A stretch of DNA of 64,000 nt from Cellulophaga tyrosinoxydans (GCF_900176415.1 NZ_FWXO01000007.1:81861-145860); one strand, 5' to 3'; numbered from the stretch's first letter, positions 17,720-27,763 are shown. A program made the numbers and translations. The notes: generated by a model from the letters alone, not told the origin.

Positions 17720-17760
17720 TACCCTAATATGCCATTTTCAGAAGATATTAGGGTATTTTA
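17720..17760 (+). terminator. Terminator-like hairpin after otsAB
   Basis: An 11-bp perfect stem (17720-17730 TACCCTAATAT with 17745-17755) has a 14-nt loop and is followed by TTTTA. The loop is long, but its position 23 nt after the stop fits. Confidence 0.65.
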
Positions 17761-17839
17761 AAAATAAATTAGTTTTTATGTAACCAAAGCTTGTTTGTGG
17801 CGTCCTATTAAAAAATCAATCAAAAAATCAAAAAATCAC

Positions 17840-19492
17840 ATGAAATCATCAACATCAATCAAAATCGTATTTCTATTATTTACACTGTTGAGTTTTACTT
17901 CAGTAAATTCTCAGAGTTTAGAACAAAAAGTAGATGCTTATTTAAAATCTAGTTATCCTTCGGAAGGTCCAGGAGTTTCCTTTTTGATAGCCAAAGATGG
18001 TAAACCAATTTATCAAAAGGCTTTTGGAATGGCCAATATGGAGCTTAAAATTCCAATGAACAAGAACAATATTTTTGAAATTGGCTCTATCACCAAACAA
18101 TTTACAGCCGTAGCCATTTTAATGTTAGAGGAACAAGGAAAATTAAAAGTTGAAGACGAGATTACAAAATACATCCCTGATTACCCAACAAACGGAAAAA
18201 CAATAACTATACATCAACTTTTAAATCATACTTCAGGTATAAAAAGCTATACAAGTATGTTGAACTTTTTAAGCATCACTAGAAAAGATATGTCTCCTAA
18301 AGAGCTTATTGATGTTTTTAAAAATGAACCCATGGATTTTGATCCAGGTGAACAATTCTTATACAATAACTCTGGCTATATTCTTTTAGGATATATAATC
18401 GAAGTAGTTTCTGGTCAAACATATGCCGATTTTATTGAAAATAATATATTCAAAAAATTAGGGATGAACGCTTCTTATTACGGTAGCAAGAAAAAAATAA
18501 TTAGCCAAAGAGCATCAGGGTATTCCAAGTCTGAAAACGGTTATGCCAATGCAGATTACTTAAGTTTAACTTTACCTTATGCAGCAGGTTCTATAATGTC
18601 TACTACTGGCGATTTATTGATTTGGCAAAATGCTCTTAATAACCATGTTTTAATCTCTAAAGCCTCTTATGAAAAAGCTATTCATGGTTCAACCCTTAAT
18701 AGTGGTGAACAAATTAATTATGGCTACGGTCTAAGTGATGTAGTTATTAACGGATCTAAAAGTATACAGCATGGAGGGGGGATTTTTGGTTACACCACTA
18801 TGGGAATTTATTTTCCTGAAGAAAAAATTTTCGTCTCTGGCTTAACCAACTGCGATTGCAAAAGTATATCAGGTATAACTACAAAAATTGCTGCAATGGC
18901 CATTGGAAAGCCTCTGCCTGATGTTAAAAACGCCATAAAACTTTCAAATGAAGACCTAAAAAAATGGGTAGGAACTTATGAGTTTGATAATGCCATTTTG
19001 AGATTTATAACTTTAGAAAATGGAAAATTATACAGTCAAAGAGAAGGGAGTACTAAACTTGAGATTTTCCCATTTACCAAAACACATTTTATTTTTGAAG
19101 ACGGCATGAATTCTTATGAATTTTCTATGAAAGAGGGTGTAAAATATGCCGCTTTTGCAACAGATGGTAAAACTAGTATTGGTAAGGAGTCCAATAAATT
19201 GGCGCCTGTGGAAAAAACAGCCATTCAATTACCTGAAACCGTATTACTTAAATATGTTGGAAAATATGATTTAGGTCCTGGTGCTGTTATGGAAATAAGT
19301 GCAGCAGCCAATCAAATTTTTGTACAATTAACTGGTCAGCCACAATTTGAGATTTTTGCAGAAAAAGAAGATAGTTTTTTCTTAAAGGTTGTAGAAGCTC
19401 AAGTTGTTTTTAATAAAGACCAAAACGGAAATGTAATTGGTTTAACTTTATTTCAAAATGGAAGAGAAATTCCAGCAAAGAAAATTGAGTAA
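17840..19492 (+). CDS. Exported serine hydrolase of the class C beta-lactamase/PBP family
   Basis: A 550-residue secreted protein. I choose the ATG at 17840 because MKSSTSIKIVFLLFTLLSF makes a signal peptide; a TTG 45 nt upstream is in frame but adds a lysine-rich stretch. The Ser-x-x-Lys nucleophile is in IGSITKQFTAVA, the Tyr-x-Asn in LYNNSGYILLG, and the third motif near IQHGGGIFGY (HGG). The C-terminal 180 residues resemble DUF3471-type lipocalin-like domains, present twice. Such proteins are peptidases or esterases acting on D-amino-acid peptides or unknown substrates; lactam resistance cannot be inferred. Three AAAAAATC repeats precede the start. Confidence 0.85.
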   Translation: MKSSTSIKIVFLLFTLLSFTSVNSQSLEQKVDAYLKSSYPSEGPGVSFLIAKDGKPIYQKAFGMANMELKIPMNKNNIFEIGSITKQFTAVAILMLEEQGKLKVEDEITKYIPDYPTNGKTITIHQLLNHTSGIKSYTSMLNFLSITRKDMSPKELIDVFKNEPMDFDPGEQFLYNNSGYILLGYIIEVVSGQTYADFIENNIFKKLGMNASYYGSKKKIISQRASGYSKSENGYANADYLSLTLPYAAGSIMSTTGDLLIWQNALNNHVLISKASYEKAIHGSTLNSGEQINYGYGLSDVVINGSKSIQHGGGIFGYTTMGIYFPEEKIFVSGLTNCDCKSISGITTKIAAMAIGKPLPDVKNAIKLSNEDLKKWVGTYEFDNAILRFITLENGKLYSQREGSTKLEIFPFTKTHFIFEDGMNSYEFSMKEGVKYAAFATDGKTSIGKESNKLAPVEKTAIQLPETVLLKYVGKYDLGPGAVMEISAAANQIFVQLTGQPQFEIFAEKEDSFFLKVVEAQVVFNKDQNGNVIGLTLFQNGREIPAKKIE

Positions 19493-19512
19493 TAACAAAT
19501 GAATATATCAAG

Positions 19513-19542
19513 AACCACTTTGTTAAACAAGGTGGTTTTTTA
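19513..19542 (+). terminator. Rho-independent terminator
   Basis: Arms 19513-19523 and 19527-19537 (AACCACTTTGT with ACAAGGTGGTT, one G.U) close a 3-nt loop followed by T5. It lies 20 nt after the serine hydrolase stop. Confidence 0.8.
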
Positions 19543-19554
19543 GTTTTATACCTT

Positions 19555-19562
19555 TATATTTG
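19555..19562 (+). promoter_or_regulatory. Predicted -7 box for the MFS transporter gene
   Basis: TATATTTG matches TAnnTTTG and lies just after the preceding terminator, 62 nt before the MFS start codon. Confidence 0.5.
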
Positions 19563-19624
19563 AGTTCCTTTAAACATCGTAAAAAAAAATAGACATTTAA
19601 AAATATACTAAACCAAATCTGTGA

Positions 19625-20803
19625 ATGTCGTTACCACGTAAAAATCTAATTCTTCCTATACTTATATTATCCCAATTTGCCTGCACTTCTTTATGGTTCG
19701 CAGGAAATGCCATTGTAGATGAATTAGCTTTTAAAACTGGAATAGGATTAGAAATAACAGCCTTTGTCCTTACATCTGTACAATTAGGATTTATAATTGG
19801 AACACTAGTTTTTGCTCTTTTAATGATTGCAGACCGCTTCTCCCCTTCTAAAGTTTTTTTTATTTGTGCCGTCTTGGCTGCCTTTTGCAATTTTAGCTTA
19901 ATGGTTCATGTTTTATCTAAAGAGCATTTACTTTTCGCCCGATTTGGTACGGGGTTTTTTCTTGCGGGAATTTACCCTGTGGGAATGAAAATTGCGGCCG
20001 ACTATTACGAAAACGGATTAGGTAAAGCTTTAGGTTTATTAGTTGGTGCCTTGGTATTTGGTACTGCTTTCCCATTTTTAATAGGCGGATTAGAATTAGG
20101 AGAGAATTACCAAATGGTTTTAACTATCACCTCTGCTCTGTCCATATTAGGCGGTGGACTGATCTACTTTTTTGTACCTAATGGCCCATTTAGAAAGCCG
20201 AGCATTAAACTGCAATTAAAGGCAGGAATAGCTCTTTTTAAAATTACAGATTTTAGAACGGCAGCTTTCGGCTATTTTGGACACATGTGGGAACTCTATG
20301 CCTTTTGGGCATTTACACCATTAGCACTAAAAACTATCAATAGTATTCATAATGTAGATTTTTCTATTCCACTATGGACATTTGCCACTATTGCGCTTGG
20401 TGGAATATCTTGTTCCATAGGTGGTTATTTTTCTGAAAAATATGGCAGTTATAAAGTTGCATTATTCGCTTTACTTATTTCTGGGGGATTTTGCCTAGTC
20501 TCCCCTATGCTTTTTCAATTACCAACCTATCTTTTTATAACCGCTTGGTGCATATGGGGAATGGCTGTTACGGCAGATTCTCCACAGTTTTCTAGTCTAG
20601 TAGCTCAAGCAGCACCAAGTCAATTAAAAGGTACAGGGCTTACATTGGTGAATTGTTTAGGATTTGCCATCAGCATTGCAAGTATTCAATTGGTATCTTT
20701 TATGGCTAAGGAAACAGAATCCACATTTATTTTCATATTTTTAGCATGCGGACCTTTATTTGGTGTTTATCATTTAATCCGTGGGAAACAATATTTTTCT
20801 TAA
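19625..20803 (+). CDS. MFS transporter
   Basis: A 392-residue inner-membrane protein with about 12 hydrophobic helices. The first begins LILPILILSQFACTSLWFAG. A typical MFS loop 2-3 is absent in its classical form, but the R-F-G-T-G-F-F-L-A-G-I-Y-P block of helix 4 (FARFGTGFFLAGIYPVG) fits the superfamily. The two halves are joined by a charged loop around GPFRKPSIKLQ. The substrate cannot be told; relatives are annotated as nitrate/nitrite- or cyanate-like permeases or as unknown. It precedes the M28 peptidase gene by 25 nt and may be co-transcribed, which could suggest uptake of peptide products (inference). Confidence 0.82.
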   Translation: MSLPRKNLILPILILSQFACTSLWFAGNAIVDELAFKTGIGLEITAFVLTSVQLGFIIGTLVFALLMIADRFSPSKVFFICAVLAAFCNFSLMVHVLSKEHLLFARFGTGFFLAGIYPVGMKIAADYYENGLGKALGLLVGALVFGTAFPFLIGGLELGENYQMVLTITSALSILGGGLIYFFVPNGPFRKPSIKLQLKAGIALFKITDFRTAAFGYFGHMWELYAFWAFTPLALKTINSIHNVDFSIPLWTFATIALGGISCSIGGYFSEKYGSYKVALFALLISGGFCLVSPMLFQLPTYLFITAWCIWGMAVTADSPQFSSLVAQAAPSQLKGTGLTLVNCLGFAISIASIQLVSFMAKETESTFIFIFLACGPLFGVYHLIRGKQYFS

Positions 20804-20828
20804 TCAATACATTTATAAAACTTCATTC

Positions 20829-22160
20829 ATGAAAAAAATATGCCTCCTTTTGTTCGTAAGCACAGTAGCCTTAGGTTACGGACAAACAGATTCAAGAATA
20901 TATGATATTATAGAAAGCGTTTCTGCAGAAAGAATTAAGAATGATGTAAAAATCCTGACTGAATTTGGCACCCGAAATACTTTTAGCGATACTATTTCTA
21001 AGACTCGTGGTATTGGCGCTGCAAGAAGATGGATTAAGTCTGAATTTGAAAATATTTCTAAAACTTGTAATAGCTGCCTAAATGTATTCTATCAGAAAGA
21101 TTTTGTGACTACTGATATGGGTTCCAGAATCCCGAAAGATGCTTGGGTAGTTAATGTGGTAGCCGTACAAAAAGGAACAAAATACCCAAATCGATACATT
21201 ATCATGAGCGGAGATATAGATTCTCGTGCTAGTGATACTATGGATTTTACAACCGATGCTCCCGGAGCCAATGATAATGCCAGTGGTATGGCTGGGACTA
21301 TAGAAGCTGCGAGAGTTTTATCTAAATACAAATTTGAAAACAGTATTATTTACGTTGGCCTTTCTGGTGAAGAACAAGGTCTTTTTGGAGGTGGAGGCTT
21401 AGCAAAATATGCCAAAGAAAAGGGTTGGGATATTATTGGTATTTTAAATAATGACATGATTGGGAATATCACCGGTGTAGACGGAGTGATAAGTAATCGT
21501 GATTTCAGAATATTTTCAGAACCTGTACCTGCCACAGAAACCGAAAAAGAGCGCCAAATGCGCAGATTTTATGGTGGTGAAGTAGACGGAATTTCACGAC
21601 AGCTGGCACGCTATGTGCATAAAACAGTAAAAACATATATGCCAGAAATGAACCCTATGATGATCTATCGTTTGGATCGTTTTGGTCGCGGGGGCCACCA
21701 CAGACCTTTTAACGACTTAGGTTTTGCGGGAATAAGAATCATGGAAGCACATGAAAATTACACGCAACAACACCAAGATATACGTACGGAAAATGGTATA
21801 AATTATGGTGACACTTTTGAGCATGTTAATTTTGATTATGCCAAAAAACTTACCGCAGTAAATGCAATTAATTTAGCGTCGCTGGCTTGGGCACCACCTG
21901 CGCCTAGAGAAGTTAAAATAGGCGGTATTGTAGAACCATCTGTTAAATTTGAATGGAGTAAGGTAGATGGGGCTAAAGGCTATAAAATCTATTGGAGAGA
22001 TACCACATCTCCAACTTGGGATCATAGTAGATATGTAGGTGATGTTACAGAATTTTTGTTGGAGGGGATTGTTATTGATAATTTCTTTTTTGGAATTTCC
22101 TCTGTTGGAGCAAACGGGTTTGAAAGTCCTGTAGTTTTTCCGAATGGCATTATGAGGTAA
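20829..22160 (+). CDS. Exported M28-family metallopeptidase
   Basis: A 443-residue secreted protein. The ATG at 20829 gives the signal MKKICLLLFVSTVALGYGQ; an in-frame ATG 48 nt upstream would start inside the end of the MFS gene. Zinc-ligand motifs of family M28 are visible: PGANDNASGMAG, SGEEQGLFGGG (bridging Glu), LNNDMIGN, and the late HHRPFND. The first ligand position reads SGDIDS, where many aminopeptidases have SGHxDS. This Asp-for-His form may alter metal use. Residues 370-443 form a fibronectin III-like domain (VKFEWSKVDGAKGYKIYWRD). It probably removes N-terminal residues from peptides outside the cytoplasm. Confidence 0.85.
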   Translation: MKKICLLLFVSTVALGYGQTDSRIYDIIESVSAERIKNDVKILTEFGTRNTFSDTISKTRGIGAARRWIKSEFENISKTCNSCLNVFYQKDFVTTDMGSRIPKDAWVVNVVAVQKGTKYPNRYIIMSGDIDSRASDTMDFTTDAPGANDNASGMAGTIEAARVLSKYKFENSIIYVGLSGEEQGLFGGGGLAKYAKEKGWDIIGILNNDMIGNITGVDGVISNRDFRIFSEPVPATETEKERQMRRFYGGEVDGISRQLARYVHKTVKTYMPEMNPMMIYRLDRFGRGGHHRPFNDLGFAGIRIMEAHENYTQQHQDIRTENGINYGDTFEHVNFDYAKKLTAVNAINLASLAWAPPAPREVKIGGIVEPSVKFEWSKVDGAKGYKIYWRDTTSPTWDHSRYVGDVTEFLLEGIVIDNFFFGISSVGANGFESPVVFPNGIMR

Positions 22161-22279
22161 ATCAAACGGATTTGGCGAGCTTATTCAAAAACAAGCACCA
22201 CAGAATTAAACACAAAAACCTGCATTACTTATATGGGGTAGTATTACCTCCTGGTTTTTTCTTTCAGATTTCAGGACTA

Positions 22280-22777
22280 TTAGGAATTGCTATTGAAAAT
22301 CGCAACAACAGCAACTAAATTTCTAATGGAATGAACAAAATAAGTAATCCAAAAACTAGATTCTTTTCGATTTTGAAAAATGATATATGTTTCAGCTAAT
22401 AAAATTCCCATTGGAAGCGTGATTAAAGCATACCAAATACTATAACCAAAATGCATTAACGAAAATATAACTGCAGAAGTGAAAACTGCCAATATCTCAA
22501 ATTTTTTTCCAAACATTTTTTGTATAAATTTTATGGGTAATGATTGTCCTGTCCAGGTTTCAATGAGTGGTGCTAGAAATACTGCTGTAAAAAACAACCC
22601 CCAAAACGACCAATTATCATATTCAATTCCTCCAATTTCTTCTTCTGGGACTTCTAAATAAATTAATAAAATTAACACTGGAATTAATAATACAAAATTC
22701 AGAATTACAGTAGTCAATATGAAAAATAAAGGCTTCATATTACTCCATTTTGAATATAATCTTTTGAATATTCTCAT
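22280..22777 (-). CDS. CPBP (Abi/Rce1-like) membrane protein with degenerate active site
   Basis: A 165-residue membrane protein with about four or five helices. It follows the CPBP intramembrane protease layout: motif 1 at APLIETWTGQ, motif 2 at FSLMHFG (FxxxH), motif 3 at HSIRN (HxxxN). In active enzymes motif 1 is EExxxR; here the second Glu is Thr and the Arg is Gln, so peptidase activity is doubtful. Start could be at 22777 or at the internal ATG at 22738. It is on the minus strand next to the DUF1080 gene, whose start is divergent to M1, and it may simply be a monocistronic gene. Confidence 0.6.
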   Translation of the reverse strand: MRIFKRLYSKWSNMKPLFFILTTVILNFVLLIPVLILLIYLEVPEEEIGGIEYDNWSFWGLFFTAVFLAPLIETWTGQSLPIKFIQKMFGKKFEILAVFTSAVIFSLMHFGYSIWYALITLPMGILLAETYIIFQNRKESSFWITYFVHSIRNLVAVVAIFNSNS

Positions 22778-22816
22778 TAACTTTTCGAGATTACCGCCAA
22801 CTACAATCTACAAAAA

Positions 22817-23761
22817 CTAGTCTTCCAACTCTGGAGTAATCACAATACTTCTAAATTCTATAGGGCCGTGATCTCCTTGAATAAGTATTGGTCCTGGCTC
22901 TCCTTCGTTGCTATTTAAAGCTCCTCCTGTAATGCCTGGAATAGTTTGTTCGGTTATGATGGCTTTACCGTTAGCAACAATACTCACTCTGTTTCCGTTT
23001 AGAGTGATGTCGTAAGTTTGCCATTCTCCTGGTGCTTTAGCAGCCATTTCATTTGGCGTTAAAAAGCCATAAATACCTCCTAGTAAAAGACTAGATGGTT
23101 CCATACCTATATTATCTTCAATCTGTACTTCGTGCCTTCCGCGCAAATAAATACCACTATTGCTTCCTTTTGGATATTTGAATTCTACATGCAGCTTAAA
23201 ATTTTTAAATTCTTTATCAGAAACTAAATTAGCTCCTGATTTTGGACTCTTCAAAATACCGTTTTCCACAATCCATTGGTTGGTACCCATAGCACTCCAT
23301 CCATTTAAATTTTCACCATTAAACAATGCTACAGGAGCTCCCCAAACTATGGCTGGGTTATAAGGCACAGCTTGTGCTCTGCTGGCTTTCCAAGAATACT
23401 TTTTTCCATCGGAGTAGATCATGGTACCTATAAGTTCATTGCCCGATAATTCCCCTTCAAATTTCATATCATTAGTACCAGGTTCCCATTGTACAGGAAT
23501 CGAGAAATTAAATTTTCCATCTTTTACCTTTACTTCTGCTATTGGACGAGCACTACCAAAAGCATAAACAAAACGCCCAACTAAAGTAGATCTTCCGGAA
23601 AGGGTTATCTCTAACCATGATGGCAATTCTTTCCCTTCTTGAGAAATAACCATATCCCAACGCCCTATAAACGGACTTTTATTTTGGGCAGTTGCAGTAT
23701 TCGCAAATACTATGGTGAACAAGAACATAGACGTAATCAGAAAAGTGGAATGTAATTTCAT
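22817..23761 (-). CDS. Secreted DUF1080 (3-keto-disaccharide hydrolase-type) protein
   Basis: A 314-residue exported protein with signal MKLHSTFLITSMFLFTIVFA. Residues 30-135 form a small beta-rich domain (GRWDMVISQEGKELPSWLEI). Residues 145-312 are DUF1080: LFNGENLNGWSAMG, KLHVEFKYPKGSNSGIYLRG, and the final PIEFRSIVITPE. The fold is a concanavalin-like jelly roll. Several members are now called 3-keto-disaccharide hydrolases, cleaving sugars oxidised at C3. No GMC or Gfo/Idh oxidoreductase gene is adjacent, so the substrate is open. The family call is sure, the reaction is not. Confidence 0.85.
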   Translation of the reverse strand: MKLHSTFLITSMFLFTIVFANTATAQNKSPFIGRWDMVISQEGKELPSWLEITLSGRSTLVGRFVYAFGSARPIAEVKVKDGKFNFSIPVQWEPGTNDMKFEGELSGNELIGTMIYSDGKKYSWKASRAQAVPYNPAIVWGAPVALFNGENLNGWSAMGTNQWIVENGILKSPKSGANLVSDKEFKNFKLHVEFKYPKGSNSGIYLRGRHEVQIEDNIGMEPSSLLLGGIYGFLTPNEMAAKAPGEWQTYDITLNGNRVSIVANGKAIITEQTIPGITGGALNSNEGEPGPILIQGDHGPIEFRSIVITPELED

Positions 23762-23904
23762 AATAATAAAAATGTTAATTAGGTAAATATACCCAAACTA
23801 CAATTCATAAAAAATTTCACAAACACAATTTAATTCAAAAAAATACCGGCAAAATAATAGTAACTTTAAATGCTTAATTTTAGTTCTTCTATTAAATTAT
23901 AATT

Positions 23905-25551
23905 ATGATAAAAAAATATTTCTTCACCATTATAACACTAGCCATTTGTAATCTAGTTTCATGTCAAGGTTTACTCACCGATAAAAACAATTTTACAGAA
24001 CAAGATACTTTGCGAGGAAGCATAACGCCGGAACGCTCATGGTGGGATCTAAATTTTTATAATTTAAATGTGGAAGTGAAACCAGACACCAAATTTATAT
24101 CAGGTAATAACACTATACGCTATACGGTTCTAGAAGAAAGTCAAACCATGCAAATAGATTTACAACCGCCTCTAGTAATTGAAAAAGTGGTACAAGATGG
24201 TGAACTGCTTGAGGTGCATTCCAAAACAAATGCACACTTTATCACCCTAAAAAAAAGGCAAGAAAAAGGATCCGCAAATGAAGTTACTGTGTATTATTCG
24301 GGGCACCCAAAAGAGGCTAGAAATGCACCTTGGGATGGCGGATTTTCTTGGAAAAAAGATAGTAACAACAAAGATTTTATTGCAACATCTTGTCAAGGTT
24401 TAGGCGCTAGTGTATGGTGGCCAAACAAAGACCATATGTATGACGAAGTAGATAGTATGGCTATCAATATTACCGTACCTAAAGGATTAATTAATGTATC
24501 TAATGGTAGGTTAAAATCGGTTATAGAAAACGACTCAACAAATACCTACAATTGGTACGTAGAAAACCCTATTAATAACTATGGAGTGAATCTAAATATT
24601 GGCGACTATGTTCATTTTGGAGAGAAATATCAAGGCGAAAAAGGTAATTTAGACATGGATTATTATGTTTTAAAAGACAATTTAGAAACTGCCAAAGCGC
24701 ATTTTAAAGATGCTCCAAAAATGATGGAAGCTTTCGAGCATTGGTTTGGTCCTTACCCATTTTATGAAGATAGTTTTAAACTGGTTGAAGTACCATATTT
24801 AGGTATGGAGCACCAAAGTTCTGTTACCTATGGAAATAAATATATGAAAGGGTATTTAGGTAACGATTTGTCCAATACAGGTTGGGGATTAAAGTTCGAT
24901 TTTATAATTATTCATGAAGCTGGTCATGAATGGTTTGCCAACAATATTACTTATAAAGATATTGCCGATATGTGGATTCATGAAAGCTTTACCGCTTATT
25001 CTGAGAATTTGTTTTTAGATTATTATTATGGTAAAGAAGCTGCTGCAGAATATGTAATTGGTACCCGAAAAAACATTAGAAATGACAAGCCCATAATAGG
25101 AGTTTATAATGTAAATAATGAAGGAAGTAGCGATATGTATTATAAAGGTGCAAACCTATTACATACCTTACGCCAGTTAGTTAACGATGACGAAAAGTGG
25201 AGAGGTATTTTAAGAGGATTAAACAAAGAATTCTATCATAAAACGGTTACCACCGCCGAAATTGAAAATTACATTTCATCCGTTGCCGATAAAGATTTTA
25301 GTGCTATTTTTAATCAGTATTTACGAACTACCATGATTCCTGTTTTGGAGTATAAAATAGAGGGTAAAAAATTAAATTATCGCTATACTAATGTTGTTGA
25401 AGGCTATGCCATGCCAGTAAAAATTAGTATTAATGATGATATTGATTGGCTTAAACCCGCATCAACATGGCAAACTAAAAAATTCAAAAAAGCCATCACG
25501 AATATTAAGGTAGATCCAAACTTTTATATAAACAGTAAAAAACTTGATTAA
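23905..25551 (+). CDS. M1-family aminopeptidase lipoprotein
   Basis: A 548-residue zinc metallopeptidase. The N-terminus MIKKYFFTIITLAICNLVSC ends in a lipobox cysteine, so it is likely anchored to a membrane. The M1 signature is intact: HEAGHEWFANN supplies two His ligands and the Glu base, and HESFTAYSE supplies the third ligand Glu. The exopeptidase motif is GMEHQSSVTYG, a variant of GxMEN. The N-terminal 200 residues are the beta-sheet domain; the C-terminal helical domain is shorter than in pepN. It is 36 nt upstream of an S9 peptidase gene, so the two probably form an operon for extracytoplasmic peptide degradation. Confidence 0.9.
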   Translation: MIKKYFFTIITLAICNLVSCQGLLTDKNNFTEQDTLRGSITPERSWWDLNFYNLNVEVKPDTKFISGNNTIRYTVLEESQTMQIDLQPPLVIEKVVQDGELLEVHSKTNAHFITLKKRQEKGSANEVTVYYSGHPKEARNAPWDGGFSWKKDSNNKDFIATSCQGLGASVWWPNKDHMYDEVDSMAINITVPKGLINVSNGRLKSVIENDSTNTYNWYVENPINNYGVNLNIGDYVHFGEKYQGEKGNLDMDYYVLKDNLETAKAHFKDAPKMMEAFEHWFGPYPFYEDSFKLVEVPYLGMEHQSSVTYGNKYMKGYLGNDLSNTGWGLKFDFIIIHEAGHEWFANNITYKDIADMWIHESFTAYSENLFLDYYYGKEAAAEYVIGTRKNIRNDKPIIGVYNVNNEGSSDMYYKGANLLHTLRQLVNDDEKWRGILRGLNKEFYHKTVTTAEIENYISSVADKDFSAIFNQYLRTTMIPVLEYKIEGKKLNYRYTNVVEGYAMPVKISINDDIDWLKPASTWQTKKFKKAITNIKVDPNFYINSKKLD

Positions 25552-25587
25552 CAAACGCTCAATACTCATAACCTAACTCTAAAATTT

Positions 25588-27591
25588 ATGTCGCACCTTC
25601 CTAAAATTTTATCCCTAATTGTTTTGTTTCTATGTTGTGGAACAACACACGCACAAGACGCATTAACTGCTATTAGCATAGACAACATATTAGCACTAAA
25701 AAGTGTTTCTGATGTACAAATAAGTCCTAACGGTAAGTGGGTTGCTTATACGATAACTGAGAACGACATAAAGAAAGATAAACCAGTAAAGCGTATATAT
25801 AAAATAGCAATTTCTGGAGGTGAACCAATTGCAATAACCAATAAAGCTTACTCCGCTAGCGAACCAAGATGGAGTGCTGATAATAAATATTTATCTTTTT
25901 TGGCTAGTAAAGAAGAAGATGAAAAAACTCAAGTTTGGGTTTCTAATACACAAGGAGGTGATGCCGAAGTTCTAACAAAAATTCCACAAGGTGTGTCTTC
26001 GCATGAGTGGTCGCCAACAGAAAATAAATTGATGCTTGTTCTTACTGATCCGAAACCTGAAGAACTTACTGCGGATAAAGAAGATGATGATAAACCAAAG
26101 CCTTATGTTATTGACCGCCGACAATTTAAACAAGATTATGTAGGTTACTTAGATCGTTATAGAAATCACATTTATACGCTAATACCTGGCGATAGTTTAG
26201 CAACACAACTTACTTTTGGAGATTATGACGATAGTGATCCTCAGTGGAGTCCTGATGGTAAAAATATTGCATTTGTAAGCAACCGTACAGATGATCCAGA
26301 TAGCAATTCTGATTCTAATATTTGGGTTGTTTCTGTTGATTCTAATGCTAAAAATCAAAAATTAGTTCAAATAACAACCAATCCTAATCAAGATAATTCT
26401 CCAGTTTGGAGTCCAGATGGCAAATATATTGCTTACAAAACAGTTGTCAATGGCAAAATACTTTGGTATGCAGGTGAAAAACTGGCCATTGCATCTGCCC
26501 AAGGTGGAGATAACAAAGTACTTACGACTAATTTAGATCGCAATATTAGTAAACCAAAATTTTCCGAAGATGGGAAATCTGTTTATTTCCTTTTAGAAGA
26601 AAATGGCACCAGTGTTTTGGCTTCAATAGCTACTAATGGTACTAGTTTAAAACGCATTATTGAAGGAGAAATAAGCATAAGTGATTATGATGTGAATGGC
26701 AGTATAATCACACCATTATTAGCTAAAGCTAATAGCCCTTATAACATTTATACTTTTACTAAAAATAGTCTAACTGAGTTAACTAAGGTAAATCACGATA
26801 TACTATCAAAAGTTAAAAAACCTATTATAGAAAAAATAAAATTCAATAGTACAGATGGTACTCCAATAGAAGGTTTTGTTGTAAAGCCAATTGATTTTAA
26901 TCCTTCTAAAAAATATCCTACCCTATTATGGCTACACGGAGGTCCAACAGCTCAGTACGACTTTTCATTTGATTCTGAAGCGCAATTGTTTGCAGCTAAT
27001 GGCTATGTTGTGCTTTTGTTAAACCCGAGAGGATCTACAGGTTATGGTGAAGATTTTTGCAAAGCCATTTTTGCAGATTGGGGAAATCTAGATTATCAAG
27101 ATGTTATTTCAGGTGTTGATTATGCAATTGCACAAGGTTATGCCGATCCAGATCAGTTGGCAGTTGGTGGTTGGTCTTATGGTGGCATTTTAACCAATTA
27201 TGTAATAACAAAAAACAATAGGTTTAAAGGTGCCATTTCTGGTGCAAGTGAAGCCCTTTACAGAGCCAATTATGGACATGACCATTATCAACTTACCTGG
27301 GAACAAGAGCTTGGCTTACCATGGGAAAATAAAGAAGCTTGGGAACGAATTTCACCATATAATGATGTAGAAAAAATTACCACTCCCACTTTATGGTTAG
27401 GCGGAAGCGATGACTGGAATGTACCTATTTTAAACTCCGAGCAAATGTATTTAGCAATGAAACGTTTGGGTAGAGAAACTCAACTAATTGTTTACCCTGG
27501 AGAGTATCACGGAATTAGAAGACCATCGTTCCAAAAAGATAGAATGGAACGTTATTTAGCCTGGTTAAAAAAATATATAAAGTCTAACTAA
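25588..27591 (+). CDS. S9-family (prolyl oligopeptidase/DPP IV-like) peptidase
   Basis: A 667-residue secreted serine peptidase. A signal peptide (MSHLPKILSLIVLFLCCGTTHAQ) leads. Residues 40-400 are WD40-like PD40 propeller repeats (WSPDGKYIAY, FSEDGKSVYF). Residues 410-667 are the alpha/beta hydrolase with LLWLHGGP, nucleophile GGWSYGGILTN, Asp in GGSDDWNVP and His in YPGEYHGI. This is the S9C acylaminoacyl/dipeptidyl type. It follows the M1 gene by 36 nt and may act on the same peptides. A stable hairpin lies 70 nt after the stop. Confidence 0.92.
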   Translation: MSHLPKILSLIVLFLCCGTTHAQDALTAISIDNILALKSVSDVQISPNGKWVAYTITENDIKKDKPVKRIYKIAISGGEPIAITNKAYSASEPRWSADNKYLSFLASKEEDEKTQVWVSNTQGGDAEVLTKIPQGVSSHEWSPTENKLMLVLTDPKPEELTADKEDDDKPKPYVIDRRQFKQDYVGYLDRYRNHIYTLIPGDSLATQLTFGDYDDSDPQWSPDGKNIAFVSNRTDDPDSNSDSNIWVVSVDSNAKNQKLVQITTNPNQDNSPVWSPDGKYIAYKTVVNGKILWYAGEKLAIASAQGGDNKVLTTNLDRNISKPKFSEDGKSVYFLLEENGTSVLASIATNGTSLKRIIEGEISISDYDVNGSIITPLLAKANSPYNIYTFTKNSLTELTKVNHDILSKVKKPIIEKIKFNSTDGTPIEGFVVKPIDFNPSKKYPTLLWLHGGPTAQYDFSFDSEAQLFAANGYVVLLLNPRGSTGYGEDFCKAIFADWGNLDYQDVISGVDYAIAQGYADPDQLAVGGWSYGGILTNYVITKNNRFKGAISGASEALYRANYGHDHYQLTWEQELGLPWENKEAWERISPYNDVEKITTPTLWLGGSDDWNVPILNSEQMYLAMKRLGRETQLIVYPGEYHGIRRPSFQKDRMERYLAWLKKYIKSN

Positions 27592-27660
27592 CCTATAAAT
27601 TAATATTCTTTAATTCTTTGGATTAAGTTTCGGTGTTATTGGTTAAAATACTTCATACCT

Positions 27661-27695
27661 CCCTATCTATAACTAGGAAGTTGTTATAGGTAGGG
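27661..27695 (+). terminator. 13-bp hairpin between the S9 gene and a small membrane protein gene
   Basis: Arms 27661-27673 (CCCTATCTATAAC) and 27683-27695 pair at 13 positions with one G.U and a 9-nt loop. A weak T-rich stretch follows some bases later, so it may terminate transcription or act as a leader structure for the next gene. Confidence 0.5.
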
Positions 27696-27763
27696 TTATA
27701 AAATCAATTTTTATATTCAAGACAAAATTGTATCTTGAAAAAAGAACCAATAAACCATTTGTT

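Noticed and set aside
22200..22265. Possible terminator after the M28 gene
   Set aside because: Only a short AAAACC/GGTTTT pair and a weak inner stem could be found; not enough to call.
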